From assembly GCA_029568995.1 (NCBI GenBank), contig JAKPYU010000754.1:1-35574 (forward strand): a stretch of DNA of 35,574 nucleotides. The letters run 5' to 3'. This document shows positions 16,393 to 24,242 of this stretch, one piece after another. Position numbers and translations under genes: made by a program. Positions within the stretch are counted from its first letter, which is position 1; every line of letters begins with the position of its first letter. Source of the DNA: Candidatus Omnitrophota bacterium. GTDB lineage: Bacteria > Hinthialibacterota > Hinthialibacteria > Hinthialibacterales > JAKPRU01. The notes below the pieces were generated by a model. It did no database searches and had not been told where the DNA came from. It saw nothing but the letters and a program-made list of their open reading frames with translations.

Positions 16393-17643
16393 ATGGACCA
16401 GATGCAATTCCCCGACAAAGACCATCCGAAGGTACGATCCCTTGAGGCGTCTCCTGTGGAGATCCGGGGTCAACAAATGGTCTGCATTCAAGACCCCTTA
16501 AGATTGAATGAACACGCCATGGCGATCAATCCGGCAACTCTCTTCCTGATGTCTCTGATGGACGGGACTCGGGACATCCTCGATATCCAGGCCGATTTCG
16601 CCCGACAAACAGGACAGATCCTGTTTCGCGATGTCGTAGACGGGTTGGTTTCGCAGCTCGATGAAGCCTGTCTCCTTGAGAATGAACATTTCCGGGATCG
16701 AATGAACGCGGTAAGAAACGAGTTCCTGCAAATGCCGATGCGCTCGCCTCGTCACGCCGGTATTTCCTATCCCGCCGATCCCGAAGAACTGACAGATTTC
16801 TTGGGGAAAATACTGGATGAATTCCATGAGCCGTTACCGATCCCTGATATGGACGGACCGCCTGTCGGTCTCATCGCTCCCCATATCGACTTCAACAGGG
16901 GGGCAGAGGCCTATGCTGCGGCTTATGGCACACTTCGTCCCTGGGTTGAGAAGATAGATCTGTTTGTCATTCTGGGAACGTGCCACAGCGGACTGGACCA
17001 GGGGTTCGCCCTTACTCGCAAGGATTATGAAACCCCACAAGGCCCTGCGGAAACCGACCGGGATTTCGTGGATCGGCTTTCCGCCAGGCTGTCCTGTAAC
17101 GCCTTTGAGCAGGAATTCGCACATCGCGATGAGCATTCAATTGAATTCCAGGCGGTTTGGCTGCGCCATATTCTCCCCGCGAATCGCCCGCTGAAAATCG
17201 TGCCGATCCTGTGCGGCGGGCTTCTTCACTGCATTCAGCAAGGCATTTCACCTGAGAATGATCCGGAAACACGCGAGTTCTGCGCCGCTCTGGTCGATAC
17301 AATTGAAGAGACCGACGGAACAGTCTGCGTCATTGCCGGAGTTGACCTGGCTCACATGGGGCCGCAATTCGGGGGAACCGAACGCATGACACCAGGATTC
17401 CTGGCGCACCTGGAAGAACGGGACCGAACGACCCTGGAGTTTGTGGAACGGATCGACCCGGAAGGATTCTATCAGAACATCGCGTCCGAGCTGGACGAGC
17501 GACATATATGCGGATTCACGCCTATTTATGTCCTTCTGAGAACCACAAAGGCCGAAAAGGGAAGTATTCTCCGCTATCAACAAACGGTGAACCAGCAGAC
17601 ACAGTCCGTGGTTTCGTTCACAGCAGCAATGCTGTTCGGATAG
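16393..17643 (+). CDS. amrB: AmmeMemoRadiSam system protein B (MEMO family) with N-terminal PqqD-like domain
   Basis: The 416-residue protein has a MEMO domain from about residue 115 to the end. Candidate metal or active-site residues match those of MEMO proteins: H164 in APHIDF, H198 in GTCHSG, H248 in EHSIEFQ, D318 and H321 in DLAHMG, and C373 in HICG. MEMO proteins are copper- or iron-binding, related to extradiol dioxygenases, and in bacteria are usually encoded near an AMMECR1-like and a radical SAM protein. Neither is in this window. Residues about 35-95 (AINPATLFLMSLMDGTRDI, then a helical stretch) resemble a PqqD-like peptide-chaperone domain. Its biochemical role is unknown. It is transcribed alone and runs tail-to-tail into the MerR gene with 9 bases between the ends. 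Confidence 0.85.
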   Translation: MDQMQFPDKDHPKVRSLEASPVEIRGQQMVCIQDPLRLNEHAMAINPATLFLMSLMDGTRDILDIQADFARQTGQILFRDVVDGLVSQLDEACLLENEHFRDRMNAVRNEFLQMPMRSPRHAGISYPADPEELTDFLGKILDEFHEPLPIPDMDGPPVGLIAPHIDFNRGAEAYAAAYGTLRPWVEKIDLFVILGTCHSGLDQGFALTRKDYETPQGPAETDRDFVDRLSARLSCNAFEQEFAHRDEHSIEFQAVWLRHILPANRPLKIVPILCGGLLHCIQQGISPENDPETREFCAALVDTIEETDGTVCVIAGVDLAHMGPQFGGTERMTPGFLAHLEERDRTTLEFVERIDPEGFYQNIASELDERHICGFTPIYVLLRTTKAEKGSILRYQQTVNQQTQSVVSFTAAMLFG

Positions 17644-17652
17644 GCGGGGAAC

Positions 17653-18144
17653 TCAGGCCGCTTCCTCACTGATCGCTTGAATGGTGTTGTCGATCATCTT
17701 CCTGAAGTCGAACACCACCACCCCGAAATACTGCTGACCGGGGCTTGTCACAAGCGAGATCGCCTCCTGGTCGTCCCCAAGCATGAAGAGATCGCAGCCG
17801 TCCGTCACAAAGAACAGATTGTGCTGGAGCGGCTCGTCCAGGTGCTTGGGCATATTCTTCCGAAGGTAAGCGATCCCCTTGCGCACACGCTGCATGGATA
17901 GACCCTGTTTGCGTAGCTGCAAGAACCACCGAAGCAGTATTAAATCACTGAAAGAATAGAGCTTATGTCGTCCGCAGCCCTGCGCAGGACGAATGCTTGC
18001 CTTGATGAGTCCGGTCTTCTCATAATAATGAAGACGAACCGGATCGATCTTGATTCCATCCAATCGGTGGATCAATTCAATGATCTCGCCCGATTGAAAG
18101 GCGGTTTTGATTGGAGTGACCGGTGACACCATTGGTTTTTTCAT
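17653..18144 (-). CDS. MerR-family transcriptional regulator
   Basis: The start is the ATG at 18144, with AGGAG 5 bases upstream, giving 163 residues; a frame 13 codons longer lacks a ribosome site. The N-terminal third holds a winged helix-turn-helix of MerR type: VRLHYYEKTGLIKASIR, then GRHKLYSFSDLILLRWFLQLRKQGLSMQRVRKGI. The C-terminal half has no cysteine cluster or known ligand-binding domain, so the signal is unknown. It is probably a DNA-binding dimer acting on its own promoter and others. A 12-base sequence occurs twice just upstream (18162 and 18220), once over the predicted -35 box, and is a candidate binding site. Relatives with such a short effector part control surface-attachment or stress genes; nothing here shows the target. 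Confidence 0.85.
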   Translation of the reverse strand: MKKPMVSPVTPIKTAFQSGEIIELIHRLDGIKIDPVRLHYYEKTGLIKASIRPAQGCGRHKLYSFSDLILLRWFLQLRKQGLSMQRVRKGIAYLRKNMPKHLDEPLQHNLFFVTDGCDLFMLGDDQEAISLVTSPGQQYFGVVVFDFRKMIDNTIQAISEEAA

Positions 18145-18161
18145 CGCTCTCCTGCAAGTCC

Positions 18162-18231
18162 CTGTCGATAGGAAGAACATCACAACTTTCCAAAGCAGTC
18201 TAGCACAAATGAAATCCGTCTGTCGATAGGA
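18162..18231. promoter_or_regulatory. Direct repeat at the merR-type promoter, candidate operator
   Basis: CTGTCGATAGGA occurs at 18162-18173 and again at 18220-18231, 58 bases apart. On the minus strand the second copy contains the -35 hexamer of the predicted promoter and the first lies in the 5' leader. Exact repetition of 12 bases this close by chance is unlikely, and the position suggests autoregulation. No experimental site is known. Confidence 0.4.
18197..18226 (-). promoter_or_regulatory. Promoter of the MerR-family gene
   Basis: On the minus strand, TCGACA (18221-18226, 5 of 6 matches to the -35 consensus) is followed by an 18-base spacer and TAGACT (18197-18202). A TG one base before TAGACT makes it an extended -10. 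The predicted start is near 18190, leaving a 45-base leader to the ATG at 18144. Confidence 0.5.
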
Positions 18232-18302
18232 TCTACAGGAAATCTTTCATTAAATTTTCAATGGCAGGCAGATCGAGGCCATTTCAGGGTTCCCGGCCGG
18301 AT

Positions 18303-19898
18303 TTATGCCGTGGAAGCCATACGCCGTGGTCGGGGCGGAGAGGTCGGGACCTTGCTGACCTTGGATTCTTCCTGGAGCGGGAGAAGGATTTCGGCACGGG
18401 TTCCATGGGGACTGAGAATGTGCAGGGAGAGTTTTCCTCCATGACGACGAATCACCCGATGCGACACCAACAGTCCCAAACCCACCTGTCCCGGCTTGAA
18501 TTCCGGCATCTGGAAAATGTTATATTCGCCCCGTGCAATCCGAGGATCGACGCCTTTTCCAGTATCAGTGACTGTGATGGCCGCCATCGCGGGCTGGAAA
18601 TGATCGCGCGTTCTCAACTGTTCCGCCGCAATACGCAACACTCCACCCTGCGGCATGGCTTCCAACGAGTTGATGCAGAGATTGATCAGGACTTGCTCGA
18701 TTTCCGCGGTCTGGATCGACGCCGGAAGAGCCTCCGGGGAAGAAGATTCCTCCACGGTGATCCCCGGCACATCGAGACGACGCATGAAGTCGGTCACACG
18801 CTTCACCACAACGTTAAGATTTGCGGCTTCCGTATCTTCCAACAGAGATCGATGGAACAGGCGCAGATCGTCCACCAGCATTCCGGAATGGCGAAGGGCT
18901 TTCTTAACGGATGTGGTTGCCAGGTTGGCCTCTTCCGCCGTAATCCGCTGCCCTTGCAGCCAACGTATCATTGTCTGGACGCCTCGCGTGGCAGCGGTGA
19001 CGGTTTTTGCCGCGTGGTCCGCCAGATGCCGGAGAGCCTGGGCACGCTGCAACAGCAAAATCTGTCTCTCCAAGACAAAAAGATGGCTGGCATCCTCAAA
19101 GAAACAGTGAAATCCGTGGCTCTCCCCGTTCATGTCAATAGGCACTACGGTCAGCCGAACGGGATACAATACCCCGTCTTTCCCCCGGACCTGGGTGTCC
19201 AATCTCGCAGGCGAACCATCCGTGCCAAACAGGCGGCTGGATCCGGGGATATTGGGTTCCTCCAGGAAAAATCCGACCGGACGGCCTAACGCCTCTGAAA
19301 TGGAATATCCCAGGAATTTGGACCAGGCTTCGTTTGCCCCTGTCACATACTGGCTCATATCCACCGAAATCGTGGGAACCGGGCAGGAGTTGATAATACT
19401 CCGATAAGCGGCTTCCATCACCTTGCTGCGGTCGCGATGACCGCCGAGTTGCTCCTTCATGGTGGACACTTCTCCCTCGGTTCGGGTACACCGGGAAAGG
19501 AGCGTGAATATGCTGGAGAGGAACAGCAGGCAGGCCAGTAAAATCCCGACAATCGGCACGAATCCGGCGAGAAGGCGTCCCGTCGATTCACCGAATTTCG
19601 AAAGGAAAAAACTGTGGGGAACCGCAAAAATCCCTGCGGACAGAGTCGCGAGGATCAACGCACCAAAAACCGGGCTGAGAAGAGCGCGGCGGTTCGGATT
19701 CCCGCGAGTCAGCACCCATAAAGCATGGAGGGCAATCACAAGCCCCGCGATCAGAACCAGATCGCCGATGAGCGGATAGCCGGAAACAAACAGAAGAATC
19801 AGTCCCAGAAGAAAGAGAAAGCCAACGGCAGACGGGATCAGCATCGCTTTCCGTCTCTCCAGAACCTCCCATTGATCCGGTGAAGGCAGGGGATTCAT
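18303..19898 (-). CDS. Membrane sensor histidine kinase with PAS domain and degenerate H box
   Basis: The 531-residue protein begins with four hydrophobic segments (about 17-40, 44-63, 71-95 and 107-133). A PAS-like domain lies at about 162-275, followed by a dimerisation helix region and a C-terminal HATPase. The ATPase boxes are present: N box INLCINSLEA (405-414), DTGKGVD (445-451) and GLGLLVS (473-479). At the place where related NtrB-type kinases have AHD, this protein has AKT (K298). It therefore lacks the usual phospho-acceptor histidine in the aligned position, although H291, H295 and others lie nearby. No response regulator gene is in the window, and the MoxR gene lies 53 bases upstream. 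The ribosome site is weak (GGATGG). It may be an atypical kinase or a pseudokinase. Confidence 0.8.
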   Translation of the reverse strand: MNPLPSPDQWEVLERRKAMLIPSAVGFLFLLGLILLFVSGYPLIGDLVLIAGLVIALHALWVLTRGNPNRRALLSPVFGALILATLSAGIFAVPHSFFLSKFGESTGRLLAGFVPIVGILLACLLFLSSIFTLLSRCTRTEGEVSTMKEQLGGHRDRSKVMEAAYRSIINSCPVPTISVDMSQYVTGANEAWSKFLGYSISEALGRPVGFFLEEPNIPGSSRLFGTDGSPARLDTQVRGKDGVLYPVRLTVVPIDMNGESHGFHCFFEDASHLFVLERQILLLQRAQALRHLADHAAKTVTAATRGVQTMIRWLQGQRITAEEANLATTSVKKALRHSGMLVDDLRLFHRSLLEDTEAANLNVVVKRVTDFMRRLDVPGITVEESSSPEALPASIQTAEIEQVLINLCINSLEAMPQGGVLRIAAEQLRTRDHFQPAMAAITVTDTGKGVDPRIARGEYNIFQMPEFKPGQVGLGLLVSHRVIRRHGGKLSLHILSPHGTRAEILLPLQEESKVSKVPTSPPRPRRMASTA

Positions 19899-19951
19899 TG
19901 TCCATCCACAGCGGCTCTGTATGCCAATTATACCTTACCGCCGCTCGTGTC

Positions 19952-20968
19952 TTATTCTTTCACCCACTCTTTCAAGTCCCGGATCACTCGATGCACGTCG
20001 ATCCGGTCAGCCTCAGCCCGGAAATTCAAAATGATCCGATGGCGCAAAACCGGTTCGACCACGGATCGGATATCTTCCCTGGACAGGCACGTTCGACCAT
20101 CCAGGACAGCGCGCACTTTGCCGCCCAACACCAGATATTGCGAGGCCCTCGGTCCCGCACCCCAGGAAACATACTGATTCACGCTTTCCGGCCGTCCCGA
20201 TGCACCGTCCGTTCGGTTGGGCCTGGTGGCCGAAACGAGACGCACCGCATAAGAGATGACATCCTCCGAGGCCGGGACTTTTCGAATCAGGTCCTGAACC
20301 CGCAAGACCTCTTCCCCCGTCATGACGGTCTGCGGTTTCGCCATATAGGCCGAAGTGGTATTCTCCACGATCATAACCTCTTCCTGTTCAGATGGATAGT
20401 CGATATTCACCTGGAACATGAAGCGGTCCAGCTGGGCTTCCGGTAGTGGATAGGTCCCTTCCTGCTCGATCGGATTCTGTGTGGCAAGCACAAAAAACGG
20501 CCTTTTCAGATCATGACCGATTCCCCCGGCGGTCACCCGGTATTCCTGCATGGCCTCCAGGAGCGCCGCCTGGGTTTTCGGCGGGGTGCGATTGATCTCA
20601 TCCGCCAATACAATATTGGCAAACAGCGGTCCCGGAATGAAGCGAAACTGCCGTTCTCCGGTACTTCGGTTCTCTTCCAGCACCTCCGTGCCCGTAATAT
20701 CGGACGGCATCAGATCCGGCGTGAATTGGATACGCTTAAAAGAAAGATCCAGGATTCTCGCCAGTGTCTGAATGAGTGTTGTCTTGGCCAATCCCGGCAC
20801 GCCCATCAGCAGCACATGCCCCCCGGCAAACAGGCTGATAAGCAGTTCCTCGATCACACGAGCCTGCCCCACGATCTGTTTGCAGATCTCCGTAATCAGG
20901 AGATCTCGCCGTTGATGAATCTCCTGAAGCAGATCGTAGTCCGATGTCGTCGCGATGGTTTCGTTCAT
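19952..20968 (-). CDS. MoxR-family AAA+ ATPase
   Basis: The 338-residue product is a MoxR ATPase, a chaperone-like enzyme that usually acts with von Willebrand factor A partners in assembly or metal insertion. Walker A is GVPGLAKTT (56-64), Walker B is VLADEINR with D123 and E124, and a sensor block (LATQNPIEQEGTYPLPEAQLDR) follows. The C-terminal lid domain is complete, ending in FRAEADRIDVHRVIRDL. MoxR genes normally head an operon with DUF58 and vWA genes. Here the next gene, 53 bases downstream, is the histidine kinase, so the usual partners are missing from this place. The ribosome site is a weak GGGA; the start is fixed by alignment with the usual MoxR N-terminus. Confidence 0.9.
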   Translation of the reverse strand: MNETIATTSDYDLLQEIHQRRDLLITEICKQIVGQARVIEELLISLFAGGHVLLMGVPGLAKTTLIQTLARILDLSFKRIQFTPDLMPSDITGTEVLEENRSTGERQFRFIPGPLFANIVLADEINRTPPKTQAALLEAMQEYRVTAGGIGHDLKRPFFVLATQNPIEQEGTYPLPEAQLDRFMFQVNIDYPSEQEEVMIVENTTSAYMAKPQTVMTGEEVLRVQDLIRKVPASEDVISYAVRLVSATRPNRTDGASGRPESVNQYVSWGAGPRASQYLVLGGKVRAVLDGRTCLSREDIRSVVEPVLRHRIILNFRAEADRIDVHRVIRDLKEWVKE

Positions 20969-21043
20969 AGTCCCATTTCAGCACGTCGCAATCCGCGTGA
21001 AAATATTCCCTGTCAATGGAGCGGAGTTGATAAGTCTAACAAA

Positions 21044-21080
21044 CTCAACCCCCTCTATATCTCCCCCAATCTTGGGGGAG
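21044..21080 (-). repeat. Palindromic intergenic repeat, CCCCAAGATTGGGG family
   Basis: A near-perfect palindrome, CTCCCCCAA / TTGGGGGAG (21061-21080), is followed on the minus strand by a G-rich tail ending GGGGGTTGAG. A second, diverged copy lies in the other orientation at 33268-33306. It sits in the 265-base space between the divergent MoxR and SDR genes, where nothing else was found. Confidence 0.75.
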
Positions 21081-21233
21081 AAGCGTGTGCGCCTATTCGC
21101 GGGTCTTGAGACAGCCTGCCAAGCGTATATCCAACAGTTCACTTTATCCGCCGACGTTGATTCGGTCAACAGAGCAGCTTATGGTTCGAAAATATAGAAT
21201 ACACATTTAGAACGAATCGAAAGGAAAAAAAGT

Positions 21234-21989
21234 ATGAATCTCGAAGGAAAAGTGGCTTTGGTGACGGGAGCAAGCACGGGGATTGGCGCGGCCACGGCAA
21301 TCGCTCTGGCTCGTGAAGGAGCGGATGTGGCCGTGAATTACCTGCGCAGCAAGCAGGCGGCAGAAGAGGTGGCGGCACAGATTGAGAAACTCGGTCGTCG
21401 GGTTTCTCTTGTGCAGGCCGATGTTAAAGTGGCCTCCGAGGTGGACGCGATGATCGAGAAAACAGTCGCGGAATTGGGGCCGGTTGACATTCTGTTCAAC
21501 AATGCCGGGGCGCTTGTGGCGCGCTGCCCGGTTGTAGAAATGACCGAGGAACTGTGGGATGAAGTCATCGCGCTGAATGTGAAAGGAACCTTTCTGCCGA
21601 CTCGCCGGGTCATTGCGGGAATGATGGAACGTGGCTGGGGACGGATTATCAACAACGCTTCCGTTGCGGCTCAGCACGGCGGGGGACCGGGAGTGGTAGC
21701 GTATGCTTCCGCAAAAGGCGCGGTAATCGGCTTCACAAGGGGACTGGCCAAGGAACTGGCCGCGACGGGTGTGACCTGCAACGCCGTCGCGCCGGGACTG
21801 ATCGAAACCCCTTTCCATGACAAGTTTACCGATGCGGAGAAGCGCAAAGCGCTTGTCCAGATGGTTCCCATGCGACGATGGGCACGTCCGGAAGAAGTCG
21901 CATCGGCGGTTGTCTTCCTGGCTGGAAAGGGGAGCTCTTATATGACAGGGCAGACTCTTACCATTGACGGCGGATGGTATATGCACTGA
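21234..21989 (+). CDS. Short-chain dehydrogenase/reductase, FabG-like
   Basis: The 251-residue protein is a classical SDR. It has the nucleotide motif TGASTGIG (11-18), NNAG (89-92), the catalytic serine S143 in NNAS, and Y157 and K161 in AYASAK. It ends in GQTLTIDGGWYMH, the usual C-terminus of this group. An AAAGGA site lies before the ATG. Such enzymes oxidise or reduce carbonyl/alcohol groups with NAD(P); many in this size class act on sugars or on 3-oxoacyl carriers. The FabG-like sequence is not enough to give a substrate. It is preceded by an intergenic repeat region and followed by the rplM-rpsI operon, which has its own promoter, so it appears to be transcribed alone. Confidence 0.88.
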   Translation: MNLEGKVALVTGASTGIGAATAIALAREGADVAVNYLRSKQAAEEVAAQIEKLGRRVSLVQADVKVASEVDAMIEKTVAELGPVDILFNNAGALVARCPVVEMTEELWDEVIALNVKGTFLPTRRVIAGMMERGWGRIINNASVAAQHGGGPGVVAYASAKGAVIGFTRGLAKELAATGVTCNAVAPGLIETPFHDKFTDAEKRKALVQMVPMRRWARPEEVASAVVFLAGKGSSYMTGQTLTIDGGWYMH

Positions 21990-22008
21990 ACAAATGCGTT
22001 TACCAGTC

Positions 22009-22038
22009 TTGAATTGATCGCGCTATGTTGGCTAAAAT
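22009..22038 (+). promoter_or_regulatory. Promoter of the rplM-rpsI operon
   Basis: TTGAAT (22009-22014) and TAAAAT (22033-22038, 5 of 6 to consensus) are separated by 18 bases. The predicted start near 22045 leaves a leader of about 87 bases to the rplM ATG. Confidence 0.5.
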
Positions 22039-22044
22039 ACTTGT

Positions 22045-22131
22045 CTTGTCCGGTTTATGGGTTTCTCTGTCCCGTACCGGACCGAAGCAATGCAGTGTCG
22101 GATTGTTCCGACCCTGAATAACGGGAAAATC
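22045..22131 (+). promoter_or_regulatory. Structured 5' leader of rplM, possible autoregulatory site
   Basis: Two small hairpins can form: TCCGGT (22049-22054) with ACCGGA (22076-22081), and GTCGG (22097-22101) with CCGAC (22108-22112). L13 is known to bind its own leader in some bacteria. No match to the described L13 leader motif can be claimed from reading alone. Confidence 0.25.
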
Positions 22132-22578
22132 ATGAAGCAAAAATCCTATGTACCCAAGAAAGCCGACCTGGAGAAGCCCGATTCCTGGCATCTGGTAGAT
22201 GCCGATGGACAGGTGCTTGGACGGTTGGCCAGCCAGGTTGCCCAGCTGCTGCGCGGCAAACACAAACCCACTTTCACCCCATTCCTGGACTGCGGCGATC
22301 ATGTGGTGATTGTCAATGCAGATAAAGTGGTTCTATCCGGAAGAAAACCGGAGAAAAAGATGTATTACCGCCACAGCAATTATCCCGGCGGACTGCGAAG
22401 GATACCCTACGAGGAGATGTCCCGAAAACACCCGGAACGGGTGATCACCTTCGCCGTTCAGGGAATGCTGCCGAGAAACCGTCTCGGCAAGAAACTCTTG
22501 CGCAAACTCCGCGTGTATACCGGACCGGGGCATCCTCACCAGGCCCAGAATCCCCAATCCTTCAAGTTGACCCGATAG
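22132..22578 (+). CDS. rplM: 50S ribosomal protein L13
   Basis: L13 is an early-assembly protein of the large ribosomal subunit. The 148-residue product from the ATG at 22132 matches the usual length and N-terminus (KSYVPKKADLEKPDSWHLVDADGQ). GRLASQVAQLLRGKHKPTFTP and VQGMLPRNRLGKKLLRKLRVY are the conserved family blocks. An in-frame upstream ATG would add 25 residues with no family counterpart. The ribosome site is weak (GGGAA). rpsI follows after 15 bases, the universal L13-S9 pair. Confidence 0.96.
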   Translation: MKQKSYVPKKADLEKPDSWHLVDADGQVLGRLASQVAQLLRGKHKPTFTPFLDCGDHVVIVNADKVVLSGRKPEKKMYYRHSNYPGGLRRIPYEEMSRKHPERVITFAVQGMLPRNRLGKKLLRKLRVYTGPGHPHQAQNPQSFKLTR

Positions 22579-22593
22579 TGGGAGGAAACCAGA

Positions 22594-22998
22594 ATGTCTG
22601 ATGTTCGTGGAACGTATATCGCCTATGCAACCGGACGCCGGAAATCTTCCGTCGCACGAGTTTATTTGAAACCCGGCTCCGGTGAGATCACCTGCAACGG
22701 GCGTCCTCTCAAGGACTACTTCACGCGCCCGATTCATGAAGTCGTCATCAGCCAACCTCTGGAGCTGACGCAACAGAAGGGAAAACTGGATGTCGTTGTC
22801 CGCCTTCACGGAGGGGGCTTGTCCGGCCAGGCTGGAGCCACTCGACTGGGGATCTCCCGCGCCCTCTCGGAATTGGACCCGAAACTCCGAAAGCCGCTCA
22901 AGAAAGCCGGGTATCTCACCCGCGACGCGCGCATGGTCGAGCGTAAGAAGTACGGTCGTCCCGGCGCACGGAAACGGTTCCAGTTCTCCAAACGCTGA
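22594..22998 (+). CDS. rpsI: 30S ribosomal protein S9
   Basis: S9 is a small-subunit protein whose C-terminal tail reaches the P-site tRNA. The 134-residue product contains [40 protein letters not shown] and the strongly conserved end [17 protein letters not shown]. The terminal SKR is invariant across bacteria. GGAGG lies about 9 bases before the ATG. It is the second gene of the rplM-rpsI operon, closed by a strong terminator at 23029-23062. Confidence 0.97.
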   Translation: MSDVRGTYIAYATGRRKSSVARVYLKPGSGEITCNGRPLKDYFTRPIHEVVISQPLELTQQKGKLDVVVRLHGGGLSGQAGATRLGISRALSELDPKLRKPLKKAGYLTRDARMVERKKYGRPGARKRFQFSKR

Positions 22999-23028
22999 GT
23001 CCTTATCCCTATCGCCTTGCTATTTCCG

Positions 23029-23062
23029 ACAGGCCGGATGGTTTCCGGCCTGTTTTTATTTT
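23029..23062 (+). terminator. Intrinsic terminator of the rplM-rpsI operon
   Basis: ACAGGCCGGA (23029-23038) pairs perfectly with TCCGGCCTGT (23044-23053) around a 5-base loop, and is followed by TTTTTATTTT. This is a classic Rho-independent terminator 31 bases after the rpsI stop. Confidence 0.92.
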
Positions 23063-23147
23063 ATGATTCCAAATAACACAACATAATCGGATACACCATC
23101 CTCCCTCCCTGGCTTTGTCGGGCGGGCCTTCCGTTGAGGAGATCGAA

Positions 23148-24239
23148 ATGGAAACGGTTCGTGTCGGTTTGGTCGGTTCGGGTTTCGTATCGGAGATTCA
23201 TGCGCTGGCGTTCAAGCAGGTTCGCGGCGCTGTTGTGTCGGCAGTCGCCTCCCCCACAGAGGGACATGCCGATGTCTTCGCCCGCAAATATGGCATTCCC
23301 CACGCATTCACCGATTATCGCCAGCTGCTTGACCTGAAGGAATTGGACCTGATCGTGCTGGGATTACCGAACGATCTCCATTGCCAGGTGTGCCTGGACG
23401 CCGCCGATGCCGGGAAGCATATCGTTTGCGAGAAACCGTTATCGATGAACCTGGCGGAGGCCGACCGAATGATCGCCGCCTGCAAAAACGCCGGGGTGAA
23501 GTTGATGTACGCCGAGGAACTCTGCTTCGCCCCCAAGTACGTTCGCCTCAAGGATTTGGCCCGTGAGGGAGCGTTGGGACAGGTCTATCTGGTCAAACAG
23601 AGTGAAAAGCACGACGGCCCGCATTCCCCGTGGTTCTGGGATGTCCGACGGTCCGGCGGCGGTGTAACCATGGACATGGGCTGCCATGCCTTTGAGTTCT
23701 TTCGCTGGATGCTGGACAAACCGAAAGTCCTCGACATATACGCAGACATGAAACAGGTGCTGTATTCCGGGCGGACCGACGGAGAGGACAGCAGCCATAT
23801 CCTTGTGACATTCGAGGGAGGCGCTACCGGCTTGGCCGAGGAAAGCTGGGTCAAGAAAGGCGGCATGGACGACCGCGCGGAGGTGTTCGGAACCGAGGGA
23901 GCGGCGTATGCCGATATGCTTTATGGCAATTCCATCCGCACATACAGCGAGAAGGGCTATGGATACGCCGTCGAGAAGGCAGGGTCCACTCGAGGATGGT
24001 CGTTCACCATGTATGAGGAGATCTGGAACTACGGATTCCCCCAGGAAATGCAGCATTTCGTAGACTGCGTTCGTGAGGATAAACCTCCATTGGAGACTGG
24101 CGAGGATGGGCGTGCGGTGTTGGAGATGATTTTCGCGGCCTACCAGTCGGCGGCGTCGGGCAGGAGAGTCGCGCTGCCTTGTCATTCCCCCGATACGCGT
24201 CCGATTGATCCCTGGCTGGCCTCACGAAGCGGAAAATAG
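23148..24239 (+). CDS. Gfo/Idh/MocA-family oxidoreductase
   Basis: The start is the ATG at 23148, with GAGGAG 5-7 bases upstream; an in-frame TTG 11 codons earlier has no support. The 363-residue product has an NAD(P)-binding Rossmann fold with VGLVGSGF (G7, G10, G12). The EKP motif follows (95-97), with K96 the usual catalytic lysine, and then GGVTMDMGCHAFEF with D176 and H180, the second family motif. The C-terminal half is the alpha/beta sugar-binding domain. Members act on sugars, inositols and 3-keto-sugars; the substrate here cannot be named. Its stop is 3 bases before the endonuclease V start, and YihY follows, so the three probably form one transcript despite unrelated roles. Confidence 0.88.
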   Translation: METVRVGLVGSGFVSEIHALAFKQVRGAVVSAVASPTEGHADVFARKYGIPHAFTDYRQLLDLKELDLIVLGLPNDLHCQVCLDAADAGKHIVCEKPLSMNLAEADRMIAACKNAGVKLMYAEELCFAPKYVRLKDLAREGALGQVYLVKQSEKHDGPHSPWFWDVRRSGGGVTMDMGCHAFEFFRWMLDKPKVLDIYADMKQVLYSGRTDGEDSSHILVTFEGGATGLAEESWVKKGGMDDRAEVFGTEGAAYADMLYGNSIRTYSEKGYGYAVEKAGSTRGWSFTMYEEIWNYGFPQEMQHFVDCVREDKPPLETGEDGRAVLEMIFAAYQSAASGRRVALPCHSPDTRPIDPWLASRSGK

Positions 24240-24242
24240 GCC

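Noticed and set aside
15447-16445. Plus-strand open frame of 332 codons over cmk
   Set aside because: It is antisense to cmk, which has all its motifs, and crosses the cmk promoter.
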